Origin: Anaerolineaceae bacterium oral taxon 439
Lineage (GTDB): Bacteria > Chloroflexota > Anaerolineae > Anaerolineales > Anaerolineaceae
DNA: 64,000 nucleotides
Assembly (NCBI GenBank): GCA_001717545.1
Contig: CP017039.1
Span: forward strand, 372,001 to 436,000
Reading direction: 5' to 3'
Part shown: positions 34,568-43,308 of the stretch, one piece after another
Numbering within the stretch: the first letter of the stretch is position 1
How the letters are laid out: each line of letters opens with the position of its first letter
Made by a program: the position numbers and the translations under genes
The notes under the pieces: generated by a model
Database searches by the model: none
What the model saw: only the letters and a program-made list of their open reading frames with translations
What the model was told of the DNA's origin: nothing

Positions 34568-36669
34568 GCGTTTTCTAATTCCTTTACCCGAAAATTTCCA
34601 AACGAGCTCCTTCCCCCTTCGCAGCTCGCCAATCCGACCATGCCATATTGAAGCGTATCGTCGGTAACCGATAATTCATCCCGTCCATCGACCGAGAGCG
34701 TCAAACGCTCGGCTTCGGCTCGAAATCCAAGTTTTATCTCGCGATCGAACGTCCAGTCACAGGCCTTCTCGGCCAGCTCAATCCAGCGACCCGCTGTCTT
34801 TCGATAAATCGCCAGCCCGCCTTTTTTCAGCCCGGCGTAATAGCCGCGCTGCGCGCCCTGGACCCGGAGGGAAATCAGGTGGCTGTACCCGTAGCAGGGA
34901 ATAACCGAAGCTTCGAGCTGAACGTTCCGGGTAAAATAATTTCCGGTCATCGCCTCGCCGCCGTTCAGGCTGAACGTTTCGAGCCGCCCGTCGACGAGGT
35001 TCCAGGCGCCGTGATCGTGGGAAAACGGGATGATTGAGTCGAACTCTTTCACGCACTGCGAAAAGTCGATCCGGTAGTTCGCGGGACCGAAGATCTCAAA
35101 GTCATCGAGATAGACGCTTCGGAAATCGCGATTTTTCCGGGATGAATTCGACTCGATCCAAAACCCGATCTCGTCGGCTACCGCTCCGCCCAGATCCGGA
35201 ATCTGGAAAATGACGTGGCGCCAGCCTGGTTTTTCGAGCGAAAATCCGCTGATTAAGACGTCGCGCCCGGTCGCCGTGTTTCGGACGTACGGACTGATCA
35301 GGAGGTCTTCGCCGCCGTGTTTCTCGGCCATGAGCCAAAACGAGACCGTTTGGCCCGGATACGCCGTCGGAGAAAAGACGGGACTGTAGCGGGTGTCGTT
35401 AAAGTCGTCTCGTCGATAAAAAGGCTTATAGAAGACTTTCCCTGACTGTCCGCGCTGAAGGCGGTCGACGAGTATTTCGAGCGATCCGCTGCCCGAATGT
35501 GAGAAACGGGTCGACTGTCGAAGGCTGAAAGCGTTCGGGTCCGAGAGGCGGAAATTATGCGTCGACCCAGGCAGTTCAAAATCGAAATGAATCAAACCGG
35601 ATTTGTTCAGATCGATTGGGACCGGCGTTTCCTCATCCTCGCGGAGGAACTGGCTGATCTGATACAGTTCTTTCGCGAACGACGGAATATCCAGAATATT
35701 CAGATAGCCGGAGATCCCCGAAAGGACGATTGCGTCGTTAATTGGGTCGCGGTAATGGGTTGGGATACCGGCGAGGCCGTCGGCAACGCCCATGATTGTA
35801 CCGACATTTCCAGCGTTGCAATCGGTGTCCCAGCCCGCCATCGTCGCAATTTCAACCGCGCGCGCAAAGTTTCGTCCGTAAACTAACGCCATGGCGCAGA
35901 CGCCGGCGTTCGGAATAATATGGCAGACGCCGGGGAACTTATCGTATCCCCAGGTCTGCTGTAAGTACGCTATGCAGGACCGCCAGTCGTCCGGCTCTTC
36001 GTTTCGAAAGCGGACGACATCCCGGACGACGCGCGCGTAATCGCTCTCTTCCGGGATCAGGCTGAGGCCAATCTCGATTATCCGATCCACGTCGGACGTC
36101 TCAAACGCGGCGGCAATGCAGCCGGCGATAAACGCCGCCCCGTATAAGCCGTTGCGGTCATGCGAAACGGAAGCGGCTGTCGTCGCATAAGCCGCCGCTT
36201 TTTCCGGCCGGCCGGGGAAAATCAGCCCCCAGGTATCGATAAAGATCTGGCCGCCAATCTGTTCCGCGATCGTCATCCCGTTGACCTTCGCCGAGCCGGA
36301 TTCCGGCGCGCTCATTCCATTTTTCAGGTTCAGGTATGCGGTATGCTCCGTGCTGACTCCGTATCCGCCCCACCAGAACATGCCAACGCCTTCGCGGGCA
36401 TAATTCAGCCATGCTTCCGCAACATCGTTCGCGGTCATTCTCCCGTTCCCGGCGCGATCCTTCAGCGCCCGCAGGAAGTAAACGGGGCCGTTCGCGTCGT
36501 CATCCGCCGCGAAGTTCTTGAACGATTTTACATAATCGGTAATTTCTCCGTAATAATGCCGAATTCGCTCATAGGTCCAGACCGTCGGTTCTACCGGCGC
36601 GCCCAGGCGAATCCCGATATTCATTCCAAGAAATCCAGCGTAAATTTTTTCTAAAATTGATTGTGTCAT
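34564..36669 (-). CDS. ADP-ribosylglycohydrolase-family enzyme with C-terminal jelly-roll-like region
   Basis: 701 residues, about twice the usual length. The N-terminal 340 are an ADPRH domain (KIYAGFLGMNIGIRLGAP; DDDANGPVYFLRAL in the place of STDD; GWDTDCNAGNVGTIMG in the place of GRDADT). The replaced acidic motifs (DDDAN, WDTDCN) mark the divergent branch often annotated as ADPRH in sugar clusters. Residues 360-700 look all-beta with carbohydrate-binding or LamG-like repeats (SHSGSGSLEILV, GWRHVIFQIPDLGG, YYAGLKKGGLAIYRKTAGRW). No signal peptide, so an intracellular glycan- or glycoside-active enzyme is suggested. It is the first gene after the importer terminator and is coupled to the short ADPRH. 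Confidence 0.8.
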   Translation of the reverse strand: MTQSILEKIYAGFLGMNIGIRLGAPVEPTVWTYERIRHYYGEITDYVKSFKNFAADDDANGPVYFLRALKDRAGNGRMTANDVAEAWLNYAREGVGMFWWGGYGVSTEHTAYLNLKNGMSAPESGSAKVNGMTIAEQIGGQIFIDTWGLIFPGRPEKAAAYATTAASVSHDRNGLYGAAFIAGCIAAAFETSDVDRIIEIGLSLIPEESDYARVVRDVVRFRNEEPDDWRSCIAYLQQTWGYDKFPGVCHIIPNAGVCAMALVYGRNFARAVEIATMAGWDTDCNAGNVGTIMGVADGLAGIPTHYRDPINDAIVLSGISGYLNILDIPSFAKELYQISQFLREDEETPVPIDLNKSGLIHFDFELPGSTHNFRLSDPNAFSLRQSTRFSHSGSGSLEILVDRLQRGQSGKVFYKPFYRRDDFNDTRYSPVFSPTAYPGQTVSFWLMAEKHGGEDLLISPYVRNTATGRDVLISGFSLEKPGWRHVIFQIPDLGGAVADEIGFWIESNSSRKNRDFRSVYLDDFEIFGPANYRIDFSQCVKEFDSIIPFSHDHGAWNLVDGRLETFSLNGGEAMTGNYFTRNVQLEASVIPCYGYSHLISLRVQGAQRGYYAGLKKGGLAIYRKTAGRWIELAEKACDWTFDREIKLGFRAEAERLTLSVDGRDELSVTDDTLQYGMVGLASCEGGRSSFGNFRVKELENA

Positions 36670-36701
36670 AAATGCGTACCGCGTGGTTCCTCCTCCGGTT
36701 T

Positions 36702-36741
36702 AAAAAAATCCCGGACGCGCTGAAAAAAAGCGGCGTCCGGG
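36702..36741 (-). terminator. Rho-independent terminator of the importer operon
   Basis: On the minus strand CCCGGACGCCGCT pairs with AGCGCGTCCGGG (one bulge), then ATTTTTTT. It separates the binding-protein gene from the downstream ADPRH genes; partial read-through would lower their expression relative to the importer. Confidence 0.85.
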
Positions 36742-36755
36742 TCAAATTAGAATCT

Positions 36756-38189
36756 TTAGTTCAAAACACTGTTCAGATATTCGGTAATCTGCGTTCCTCC
36801 GGCTTCGTTCCATTTCGCAACGAATTCGTCGAAGTCTTCGATCGGGCGGACCCCGCGGATAATATCGGTCGAATACTCAGTGTACAGCATATCCATCGCA
36901 TCTTTGAGCGGAAGCAGGTCCTCAGGCAGAATCACGTTGACGTCGGCGGCGAAATACTGATCGGCCTTGGCGAGCGAATCCAGCGCCGGTGCGGTCAGGA
37001 CTTCACCATCAACCTTGCTCAGGTCAAGTCCATTCATCGTTGGCCAGAAGCGCGCCCACCATTCCGGAAATTTATCGGTCAAAACATATCGATCGCCGTC
37101 CATCGTATAATGAACGTCCTTGAGTCCGAGTTTATCAAAAATACGTCCCTCCGGGCTGGCCATGAAGTCGAGAACCGCCCAGGCCGCATCTTTGACTTCT
37201 GAATAGGCGTTGATCGCAAAGCCGCGCGGTTCTTTGGAAACGTCGAGTGACTTGTACGCCTGTGAGATACCCTTCGCTGGCGGAAGCGCGATCAGTTCGG
37301 TCGCGTCGCCGTTCGTCTGGATCATTTTGTTATTGTAGACGTTGACGACGTCGCCCGCTGTCCCGGCGACCATACAGGATTTCCCTTCGTAAAACGCCTG
37401 CTCCATCGTGTCCCACTGTTTCGTGACGTATTCGTTATCAAGAAGCCCTTCGGCGTACAGCTTCGCGTAAAATTCAAGCTTATTCTTCTCGGCTTCGGTC
37501 GCGGCGGCGTAGACCCAGTTTTCACCGTCTTTGACGATCGTCGCCGTGACGCCGAACGCATGGTTGAATATATTATCCAGCCTGATAATCCCGCCGTCGG
37601 TCGTAATCGCGTAGTCGCAAAGGCCCTTCTCTTTCATTTCCTTGAACATCGCGTAATAATTTTCCGTCGTTGGATCTTCGGCGACTTTCTTCGCGCTGTC
37701 CAGCTGCTCATAGTGGTCCTTGCGGATAACCGGGATCTGGACCCGGCCGGGGGCGAGCCAGAGCAGGTACGGATACGATTTAATTGCCGCGCGGTTATGG
37801 TCGCCCATCAGCGCCTGAACATTTTCTGAGCCGGCGATAAAATCGGTTAGATCTTCGAGGAGGCCTTCCTGCGAAATCGGGAGATCGCCGCCCTGAAAAT
37901 AGATAATATCGGGGTTGATTTGCTCCGTGCGGAACGCGATCGGTACAACGTCCGCATATTTCCCAGCTGGAGCTTCGAGGACTTCAATATCAACATAATT
38001 CCCCATCTTCGCCATCGCGGCTTCAACCTGATCGATCAGCTGAATCACGGACTCTTCGGTCGGGACGACGTCTTTGCATAAATACGTCACCTTAACCGGG
38101 CTTTCCGGACTTCCGATTCCCTGCGCCGCGGCAGAACCAACTACGCAAAGGACCGCCAATACAACGAACAACCACATACTTTTCTTCAT
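36756..38189 (-). CDS. Extracellular solute-binding protein (family 1, LplA-like)
   Basis: 477 residues with signal peptide KKSMWLFVVLAVLCVVGSAAA (cleavage near AAAQG, residue 23) and no lipobox after the cysteine-containing h-region. The mature protein is a family 1 carbohydrate-binding fold: TYLCKDVVPTEESV, DIIYFQGGDLPISQEGLLEDL, GKSCMVAGTAGDVVNV and a late FPEWWARFWPTMNGLDL. With LplB/LplC-type permeases it forms an oligosaccharide- or glycoside-type importer. The operon encodes no ATPase; such importers normally share an MsmX-like ATPase from elsewhere. AAGGAG precedes the ATG. Confidence 0.88.
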   Translation of the reverse strand: MKKSMWLFVVLAVLCVVGSAAAQGIGSPESPVKVTYLCKDVVPTEESVIQLIDQVEAAMAKMGNYVDIEVLEAPAGKYADVVPIAFRTEQINPDIIYFQGGDLPISQEGLLEDLTDFIAGSENVQALMGDHNRAAIKSYPYLLWLAPGRVQIPVIRKDHYEQLDSAKKVAEDPTTENYYAMFKEMKEKGLCDYAITTDGGIIRLDNIFNHAFGVTATIVKDGENWVYAAATEAEKNKLEFYAKLYAEGLLDNEYVTKQWDTMEQAFYEGKSCMVAGTAGDVVNVYNNKMIQTNGDATELIALPPAKGISQAYKSLDVSKEPRGFAINAYSEVKDAAWAVLDFMASPEGRIFDKLGLKDVHYTMDGDRYVLTDKFPEWWARFWPTMNGLDLSKVDGEVLTAPALDSLAKADQYFAADVNVILPEDLLPLKDAMDMLYTEYSTDIIRGVRPIEDFDEFVAKWNEAGGTQITEYLNSVLN

Positions 38190-38226
38190 TGTCTTACTCC
38201 TTTATAAACAGATAAAAATAAACTTA

Positions 38227-39108
38227 TTATTCTTTGACTCCGCCTGCCATGACGTCTTTCGCGTAATAGCGCAGGACAATCGGGTACAGCAGGAGGATCG
38301 GAATAATCGAGACGACGATCGTTGCGCAGCGCAGCGCGTTGTAGTCTATCCGCGCTAATTCGTTGTAGTTGTACAGATTCTGCTGTCCAACGATCGAGGT
38401 CGTATCGCCAAGAATAACGAACTGGCGGAGGATAACCTGAAGCGTCGTGTCCTTCGTTTTCGTCAGGTAGATACCAGCTCGAAAATATTCGTTCCAGCGG
38501 ATCACCGCGTAGAACATCGTGATTGTCGCGATTCCGGACTTCGCCAGCGGAAATACGACCCGGAAGAGCGTTGTCCAATGCCCCGCCCCGTCGATCTCCG
38601 CCGCTTCGTAAATTTCCGACGGAATCGCCTGATAATAGCGCATCAGGATAATCAGGTAGTAGACGTTTACCGCCATGACCAGAATAACGGACCATCGGCT
38701 TCCCATCAGCCCGATATCCTTAATGACGAGGTATTCGGGGACCATTCCGGGATCGAAGAGCATCATGAAAATCAGGAAGACCATCAGCGGCTTTTTCAGC
38801 GTTAATCCGCGTCGGGTCAGGACGTATGCCGCCGAGCAGGTCAGCAGGATATTGATCGCCAACCCGACGATGGTAATAAAAATTGAATTCATCAGCGCCC
38901 CCATCAGCGCCGGATGATTGAAGACGATTCGATAGTTAATCAGGTCGAAGCTGCGCGGGAGGATCGCCAACCCGCCCATGCGAGCCGATTCTTCCGGGGA
39001 GGAAAATGATTTTGCGATGATGTTTAGGATCGGAACGATCATCGTCAGCGTGACCAGGAAGAGAATCGCGATCAGGAAAAGCTGTGAAAGGGAGAGTTTT
39101 CGCTTCAT
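38227..39108 (-). CDS. Carbohydrate ABC transporter permease (LplC/YtcP-type)
   Basis: 293 residues, six helices. The EAA loop that contacts the ATPase is clear: IPSEIYEAAEIDGAGHWTTL, followed by FRVVFPLAKSGIATITMF. The tail QQNLYNYNELARIDYNALRC and ending YYAKDVMAGGVKE are characteristic of the YtcP/LplC group. It lies 2 bases after the partner permease and 37 bases before the binding-protein gene, with AAGGAG in the end of the upstream gene. Confidence 0.92.
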   Translation of the reverse strand: MKRKLSLSQLFLIAILFLVTLTMIVPILNIIAKSFSSPEESARMGGLAILPRSFDLINYRIVFNHPALMGALMNSIFITIVGLAINILLTCSAAYVLTRRGLTLKKPLMVFLIFMMLFDPGMVPEYLVIKDIGLMGSRWSVILVMAVNVYYLIILMRYYQAIPSEIYEAAEIDGAGHWTTLFRVVFPLAKSGIATITMFYAVIRWNEYFRAGIYLTKTKDTTLQVILRQFVILGDTTSIVGQQNLYNYNELARIDYNALRCATIVVSIIPILLLYPIVLRYYAKDVMAGGVKE

Positions 39109-39110
39109 TA

Positions 39111-40034
39111 TTACCAGACTCCTTCTCCGGTAAAGCGCTTGGAAAGGAAATGGGTAACCAGGACGAGGACGGTCCCGGTTATGCCTTTGAGGAGGCCGAC
39201 AGCGCTTGCCAGCGAATACTGGCCGTTTTCGATTCCGATCCGATAAATATACGTATCTAAAATATCGATCGTGCTCAGGATCGCGTTATTCGAAAAATTC
39301 AGGACCTGATCGAAGCCGGCGTTCAGGAAAAAGCCGAGATTCATGATAAACACGGTCAGCATCGGTGCGACGAGCGCCGGCAGGATTATCCTGCCGATGA
39401 CCTGAAGCCGGGTCGCGCCGTCGATTTCAGCCGCTTCGAACAGGTGAGCCGGAATGCTTAGAATCGCAGTAAAGTAGAAAATTGAGTCCCAGCCGATGCT
39501 GCGCCACGCTTCGGAGAACATCAGAATCCAGCGGATCGATCCCCGGTCGGTCATGAAGTCGACGCGCGGCAGGTTGAAAATCCCGAGAATCTGGTTGACG
39601 CTGCCGTCGAGCGAAAGCGCGAGGATCCAGATTCCGGCGATCACAACCCAGGATAAAAAGTGCGGCAGGTAGGTAACGATCTGGACGTATTTTCGGAAGC
39701 CGGACGAGCGGAGTTCGTTTAATAAAATTGCAAACAGGACAGTAAACGGGAAAAGCAGAACGTACTTCATGAAGCTGATGATCAGCGTATTCTGGAGGAT
39801 GCTCATGAAGCCGGGCGTGCTGAAAATCAGGTTGATATATTTCATGCCGACAAATTTCCACGCGCTGCGGGAACTGTAGCTGTAAAACGCCAGGCGCATA
39901 TTCCAAATCGGCCAAAGCCGGAACAATATAAAAAAGATCAGCGTCGGGAGGATCATCAGGTACAGGATCCGCTCGTCGTAGATTCGACGAAAGAAGCCGC
40001 GTTCGTTCAATCTTCGAGGCAGGTTATCTTTCAT
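39111..40034 (-). CDS. Carbohydrate ABC transporter permease (LplB/YteP-type)
   Basis: 307 residues, six helices, with the EAA loop IPAHLFEAAEIDGATRLQVI. The N-terminus has the YteP-like ILYLMILPTLIFFILFRLWP and the ending FLSKRFTGEGVW. Pairs with the next gene to form the channel. AAGGGGA precedes the ATG. It follows the DUF4387 gene by 18 bases, tying transport to the AtuA-like enzyme pair. Confidence 0.92.
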   Translation of the reverse strand: MKDNLPRRLNERGFFRRIYDERILYLMILPTLIFFILFRLWPIWNMRLAFYSYSSRSAWKFVGMKYINLIFSTPGFMSILQNTLIISFMKYVLLFPFTVLFAILLNELRSSGFRKYVQIVTYLPHFLSWVVIAGIWILALSLDGSVNQILGIFNLPRVDFMTDRGSIRWILMFSEAWRSIGWDSIFYFTAILSIPAHLFEAAEIDGATRLQVIGRIILPALVAPMLTVFIMNLGFFLNAGFDQVLNFSNNAILSTIDILDTYIYRIGIENGQYSLASAVGLLKGITGTVLVLVTHFLSKRFTGEGVW

Positions 40035-40052
40035 GCCAGTTCCCCTTTCTTT

Positions 40053-40367
40053 TCATGGAATTTCGATATTCAGAAGCGGGGCGTGCTGCTGCGCGCCGTA
40101 GACGTCGCGCTCGCCGACCGCTCCGGACGACGGCCCCGTCCGGTCGTAGGTAATCTTGATTCCCAGCATGGGCTCGAAGAAAACGAGTTCGGCGATATCT
40201 TCGACCCGGATCCGGTAAAGCGACGCGATCCGTTCTCGCGTCAGAGCGCCGCTCCGGACGACGCGGCGATAATCTTCGGCGTTCTCGAAAAGGACGTCCA
40301 GCGTGATCTGAAACGGGCCGCTGTTCTTGCTTCGGAGAACTTTCGCGATATCGTACAGCTTTGTCAT
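40053..40367 (-). CDS. DUF4387-family protein
   Basis: 104 residues. The opening KLYDIAKVLRSKNSGPFQIT and the ending region GERDVYGAQQHAPLL match my memory of DUF4387, a small family almost always encoded beside DUF1446 (AtuA-like) genes and probably its partner subunit. Function unknown. Its ATG overlaps the stop of the DUF1446 gene by four bases (40364-40367), so equal expression is likely. Cytoplasmic. Confidence 0.85.
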   Translation of the reverse strand: MTKLYDIAKVLRSKNSGPFQITLDVLFENAEDYRRVVRSGALTRERIASLYRIRVEDIAELVFFEPMLGIKITYDRTGPSSGAVGERDVYGAQQHAPLLNIEIP

Positions 40368-41755
40368 TTTGTCCCGCCGATCTCCCGGTAAACGATCGGG
40401 AAAGGCGCTTTTGGATCGTCAATTTCCATCAGGTGGTACACTGAAAATTCGTAGACAGCGCCGAATTCGACGTCGCTTGGCGCGAAGGGAAAAGCGAGGT
40501 TGCCGGCGGTTGACTTGCGTCCGGAATAGCCGTAGTGTAAAAAAGTTGAACGCACTGAAGCGCAGACGGTTGAAGCGATTTCCTGCGTTTCGGCGACGAC
40601 TTCGAAGAGAACGCCGAGCTCATGCGCCGGGGTATCGGCCGGTTCCGCCTCGCCCATGACCGCGTTTTTCCCGTAATTATAAAAATTGACCTGATAAGCT
40701 TCCGGATTGAGATCAGCATATTGAGCGCGGATACTTTCGCGGACAAGCGTTTCGACTTTCTCAATTTCTCCAACCAGAAGCGGGTCGCGGACACCGGCGA
40801 TCGTGAACGTCCGATATGCTATCCGACGTGCGCCTTCGAGCTTAATCCGATACGGAGAAACGGGATGGAGACGGCTGCCGCTGACGCGGATAACGCCGGG
40901 ACGGACTTCGCTGAATTCGCAGCGTTCCAAATCAAGCAGTTCGCCGGGGCCGGGGAGGAGGTATGGGTGGGCTTTTTCGTAAAACGTATGCGCTGCGACG
41001 GAGGTTTTCGTACAGCGGAGCTCGGGATTCAGCGAATGTACCTCGAAACAATCCTGTTTTATCTCGCCGAGAATGCAATCTTTTGCTGTTCCCGGATCGG
41101 CGCAAAGCGCTCCGCATTCGAGAATTTTTCCCATATGATACGCCAGCCCCGGATCGAAGCCGGCTCGAATCGCGGCGGCGGCGAACGGCGCCGGATCGTA
41201 CGCACGGCCGCAGATCACGATATCCGCTCCATTTTCAAGCGCTTCCAGAATCGGTTCGTGACCCATCTGCGCAACGATGCCGGTTGTTTCAGCGATAGCC
41301 TCTTTTGTCAGGATCGGGACGGTCCGGCTCATCGGTGTAATTTTTCCTTCCGCAAGCTTTTCTCTAACGAGCTTCTTGGGGATATCCGCGGAGATCACGG
41401 CGATTTTGACGCGGAGATGTGATTCGCTATTGTTAAGGTCTTCAAGAATTTCATCGAGAATCGAGAGCGTCCAATCGACATGCGCTTTCGCGCCGCTCCC
41501 TCCCGCCGAACCGACGATAACTGGTATTTTGTGGGCGAATCCCGCATGAATCAAGCGTGATAAGTCTTTTTTATATGCGCGGCGGCTGACGATCGCGACG
41601 TTCGCGCCTAACTTATGCGGCCCAGCGTCGGTCGATCCGGCGTCGACGATAATTGCGTCCGGATTTTCAGAGAGGCCCCTGTCGAATGATGCGTCCGGGA
41701 AACCGTACCCTAATATCCCGCAGGGCGATAAGATCCTGAACGACTCAGCTTTCAT
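40364..41755 (-). CDS. AtuA-like (DUF1446) acyclic terpene utilisation family protein
   Basis: 463 residues. The N-terminal half is a Rossmann-like DUF1446 domain: GILGYGFPDASFDRGL, PDAIIVDAGSTDAGPHKLG, VIVGSAGGSGAKAHVDW, then DIVICGRAYDPAPFAAAA and YHMGKILECGALCADPG. Pseudomonas AtuA acts in acyclic terpene breakdown, but most relatives sit in other catabolic operons with DUF4387 and their reaction is unknown; a hydratase or lyase role has been guessed. The ATG lies inside the end of the FadR-type regulator gene (11-base overlap). Here the gene travels with a sugar-type importer, so a carbohydrate-derived acid is a reasonable substrate guess. Confidence 0.88.
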   Translation of the reverse strand: MKAESFRILSPCGILGYGFPDASFDRGLSENPDAIIVDAGSTDAGPHKLGANVAIVSRRAYKKDLSRLIHAGFAHKIPVIVGSAGGSGAKAHVDWTLSILDEILEDLNNSESHLRVKIAVISADIPKKLVREKLAEGKITPMSRTVPILTKEAIAETTGIVAQMGHEPILEALENGADIVICGRAYDPAPFAAAAIRAGFDPGLAYHMGKILECGALCADPGTAKDCILGEIKQDCFEVHSLNPELRCTKTSVAAHTFYEKAHPYLLPGPGELLDLERCEFSEVRPGVIRVSGSRLHPVSPYRIKLEGARRIAYRTFTIAGVRDPLLVGEIEKVETLVRESIRAQYADLNPEAYQVNFYNYGKNAVMGEAEPADTPAHELGVLFEVVAETQEIASTVCASVRSTFLHYGYSGRKSTAGNLAFPFAPSDVEFGAVYEFSVYHLMEIDDPKAPFPIVYREIGGTK

Positions 41756-42467
41756 CCGCGCCGCCTTTTTTCATCCTCCGGGCCGTCGACGCTTTCAGCC
41801 GGCGCATGTGATTCTGGACCGCTTCGCCGGTCCCGCGCCGGTCGCGACGGCGGATCGCGGTCGCGATCGCCAAATGTTCCTGCATGATCTCGATTCGGCG
41901 GACCTGGTTCGTATGTCCCATTTCAGCGATTTCGCTGATCAGGTCGTAATACGTATCGATAAAATTCATGAAGAAGTTATTCTTCGTCAGCTCCGCCATC
42001 CGATAATGAAAATAATGATCGATTGTGCGCTGTGTCCGGTCGTCCTCAGCCAGATCCTCCGCCGCGGCGACCAGCCCGGCGATTTCTTCGTCAGTTGCGC
42101 GCTCAATAACGAGTTCCGCGATTTTCAGCTCCATCGCTTCGCGGAACTCGATCAGGTCAAAATAGGTTGCGTCGCGGAGAATTTCGCCAATCGGGAGAGT
42201 GACCGTTTTGGATGGAAGCGTTTCTTCGATAAAGGTGCCTTCCTTCGGGCGTCGACGGATATAGCCCTGCGCCTGAAGAATCGTCAGCGCTTCGCGAATG
42301 ACCCCGCGGCTGATTTCGAGCTGATCCGCAAGTTCGGTTTCGCTCGGAAGGCGGCTCCCTGGGGCTAATTCGCCGGAGTGAATTTTTTCCAGCAGCTGCT
42401 CAGCGACTTTATCGGAAAGCCGGTCGCTGCGAATCGGCCTGAACTTCAGTCGTGTCTCCGTCGTCAT
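41745..42467 (-). CDS. GntR-family regulator, FadR/FCD subgroup
   Basis: 240 residues. The winged helix-turn-helix is standard: KVAEQLLEKIHSGELAPGSR, LPSETELADQLEISRGVIRE, ALTILQAQGYIRRRPKEGTF. The C-terminal FCD helical domain has the metal-binding histidine pattern (IDHYFHYRMAEL, MQEHLAIATAI, NHMRRL). FCD regulators commonly sense organic acids or sugar acids. It is the first gene of the AtuA-DUF4387-importer operon, with a palindrome at 42496-42513 in its promoter, so it probably represses the operon until its metabolite appears. Confidence 0.92.
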   Translation of the reverse strand: MTTETRLKFRPIRSDRLSDKVAEQLLEKIHSGELAPGSRLPSETELADQLEISRGVIREALTILQAQGYIRRRPKEGTFIEETLPSKTVTLPIGEILRDATYFDLIEFREAMELKIAELVIERATDEEIAGLVAAAEDLAEDDRTQRTIDHYFHYRMAELTKNNFFMNFIDTYYDLISEIAEMGHTNQVRRIEIMQEHLAIATAIRRRDRRGTGEAVQNHMRRLKASTARRMKKGGADES

Positions 42468-42495
42468 TCCAAATCGTCCAATCCTTTATTTGTCC

Positions 42496-42513
42496 TACAA
42501 TAAGACTATTGTA
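42496..42513 (-). promoter_or_regulatory. Palindromic operator before the FadR-type gene
   Basis: TACAATA-AGAC-TATTGTA, 7-bp perfect arms. It lies 29 bases upstream of the regulator start and includes -10-like hexamers, so binding would block the operon. The rest of 42514-42654 has no visible gene. Confidence 0.65.
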
Positions 42514-42654
42514 CCTGAGAACCACGATGCCTGGGGGCATGGTTGTCATGAGTCTTGTCATAGAATTTGGGTGACGATTGACGTTGACTGCAAATCCGCT
42601 GGCTGGCGAAACGGCGCAGGCGAGGATTATTATCGCGGATGCATTCCTTTCGTT

Positions 42655-43221
42655 TTACGCTCTGTCAAGCTTGAACAGCTTTGCGGTAATATTTGCAATT
42701 GCTATCGATAAAGCAATGCCGATAATCAGAACCACAGGGAGGGTCCATGCCGGGCTGTACGACATCAAGGTATCCGCATAACCCGCGGGCATATCTTCAA
42801 CAGCAACTTCATAAGTATAAGCACGATGGAACCATATCTGGCTATAATATCCGAAAGTAGAAAAAGTCATTATCACGGTTCCCGCAAGATTTCCCGTCCA
42901 GTTATACTTGAATGCACAGCGAAAAAGTTCTGCAGCGAGCGCAATGATAATCACAGGAATAAGATGCCAGCGCGTCGCATCCTGGATAATGAAAAGCATG
43001 ATCACTAGTCCTGCCGATAAGAACGCCGCAGCTCCCGGCGCTTTTACTCTGTCAAAGGCTTTAAGAACGATACCGGTAAGCAGTATTCCCGCTGTAGCCT
43101 GGTATAAAACGAAAAAAACCGGATGTATCATTCCCGTCACGCACACAAGCGCTGTGCCGATACCATACAATATCGTGTAGAGAAGCATCCACAATACATT
43201 CTTTAAGTTCCACTTGTTCAT
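42655..43221 (-). CDS. Integral membrane protein, possibly MptD-like ECF S component
   Basis: 188 residues, six hydrophobic helices, short loops, and no ATPase motifs. The start KNVLWMLLYTILYGIGTALV and the central FVLYQATAGILLTGIVLKAF suggest a relative of the Trep_Strep/MptD family, like the protein at 21892-22494, but similarity by eye is weak. The base composition is lower in GC than its neighbours. It follows a TetR gene by 87 bases and probably shares its regulated promoter. Other small transporter-like membrane families remain possible. Confidence 0.5.
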   Translation of the reverse strand: MNKWNLKNVLWMLLYTILYGIGTALVCVTGMIHPVFFVLYQATAGILLTGIVLKAFDRVKAPGAAAFLSAGLVIMLFIIQDATRWHLIPVIIIALAAELFRCAFKYNWTGNLAGTVIMTFSTFGYYSQIWFHRAYTYEVAVEDMPAGYADTLMSYSPAWTLPVVLIIGIALSIAIANITAKLFKLDRA

Positions 43222-43308
43222 GGTATTTTCCTCTTTCCGCCAGATGAGTCTGACTTATGATGATTTTTTATAGCGGCAGCGCCGCTATCGTTTAAAACTG
43301 ATCTGCAA

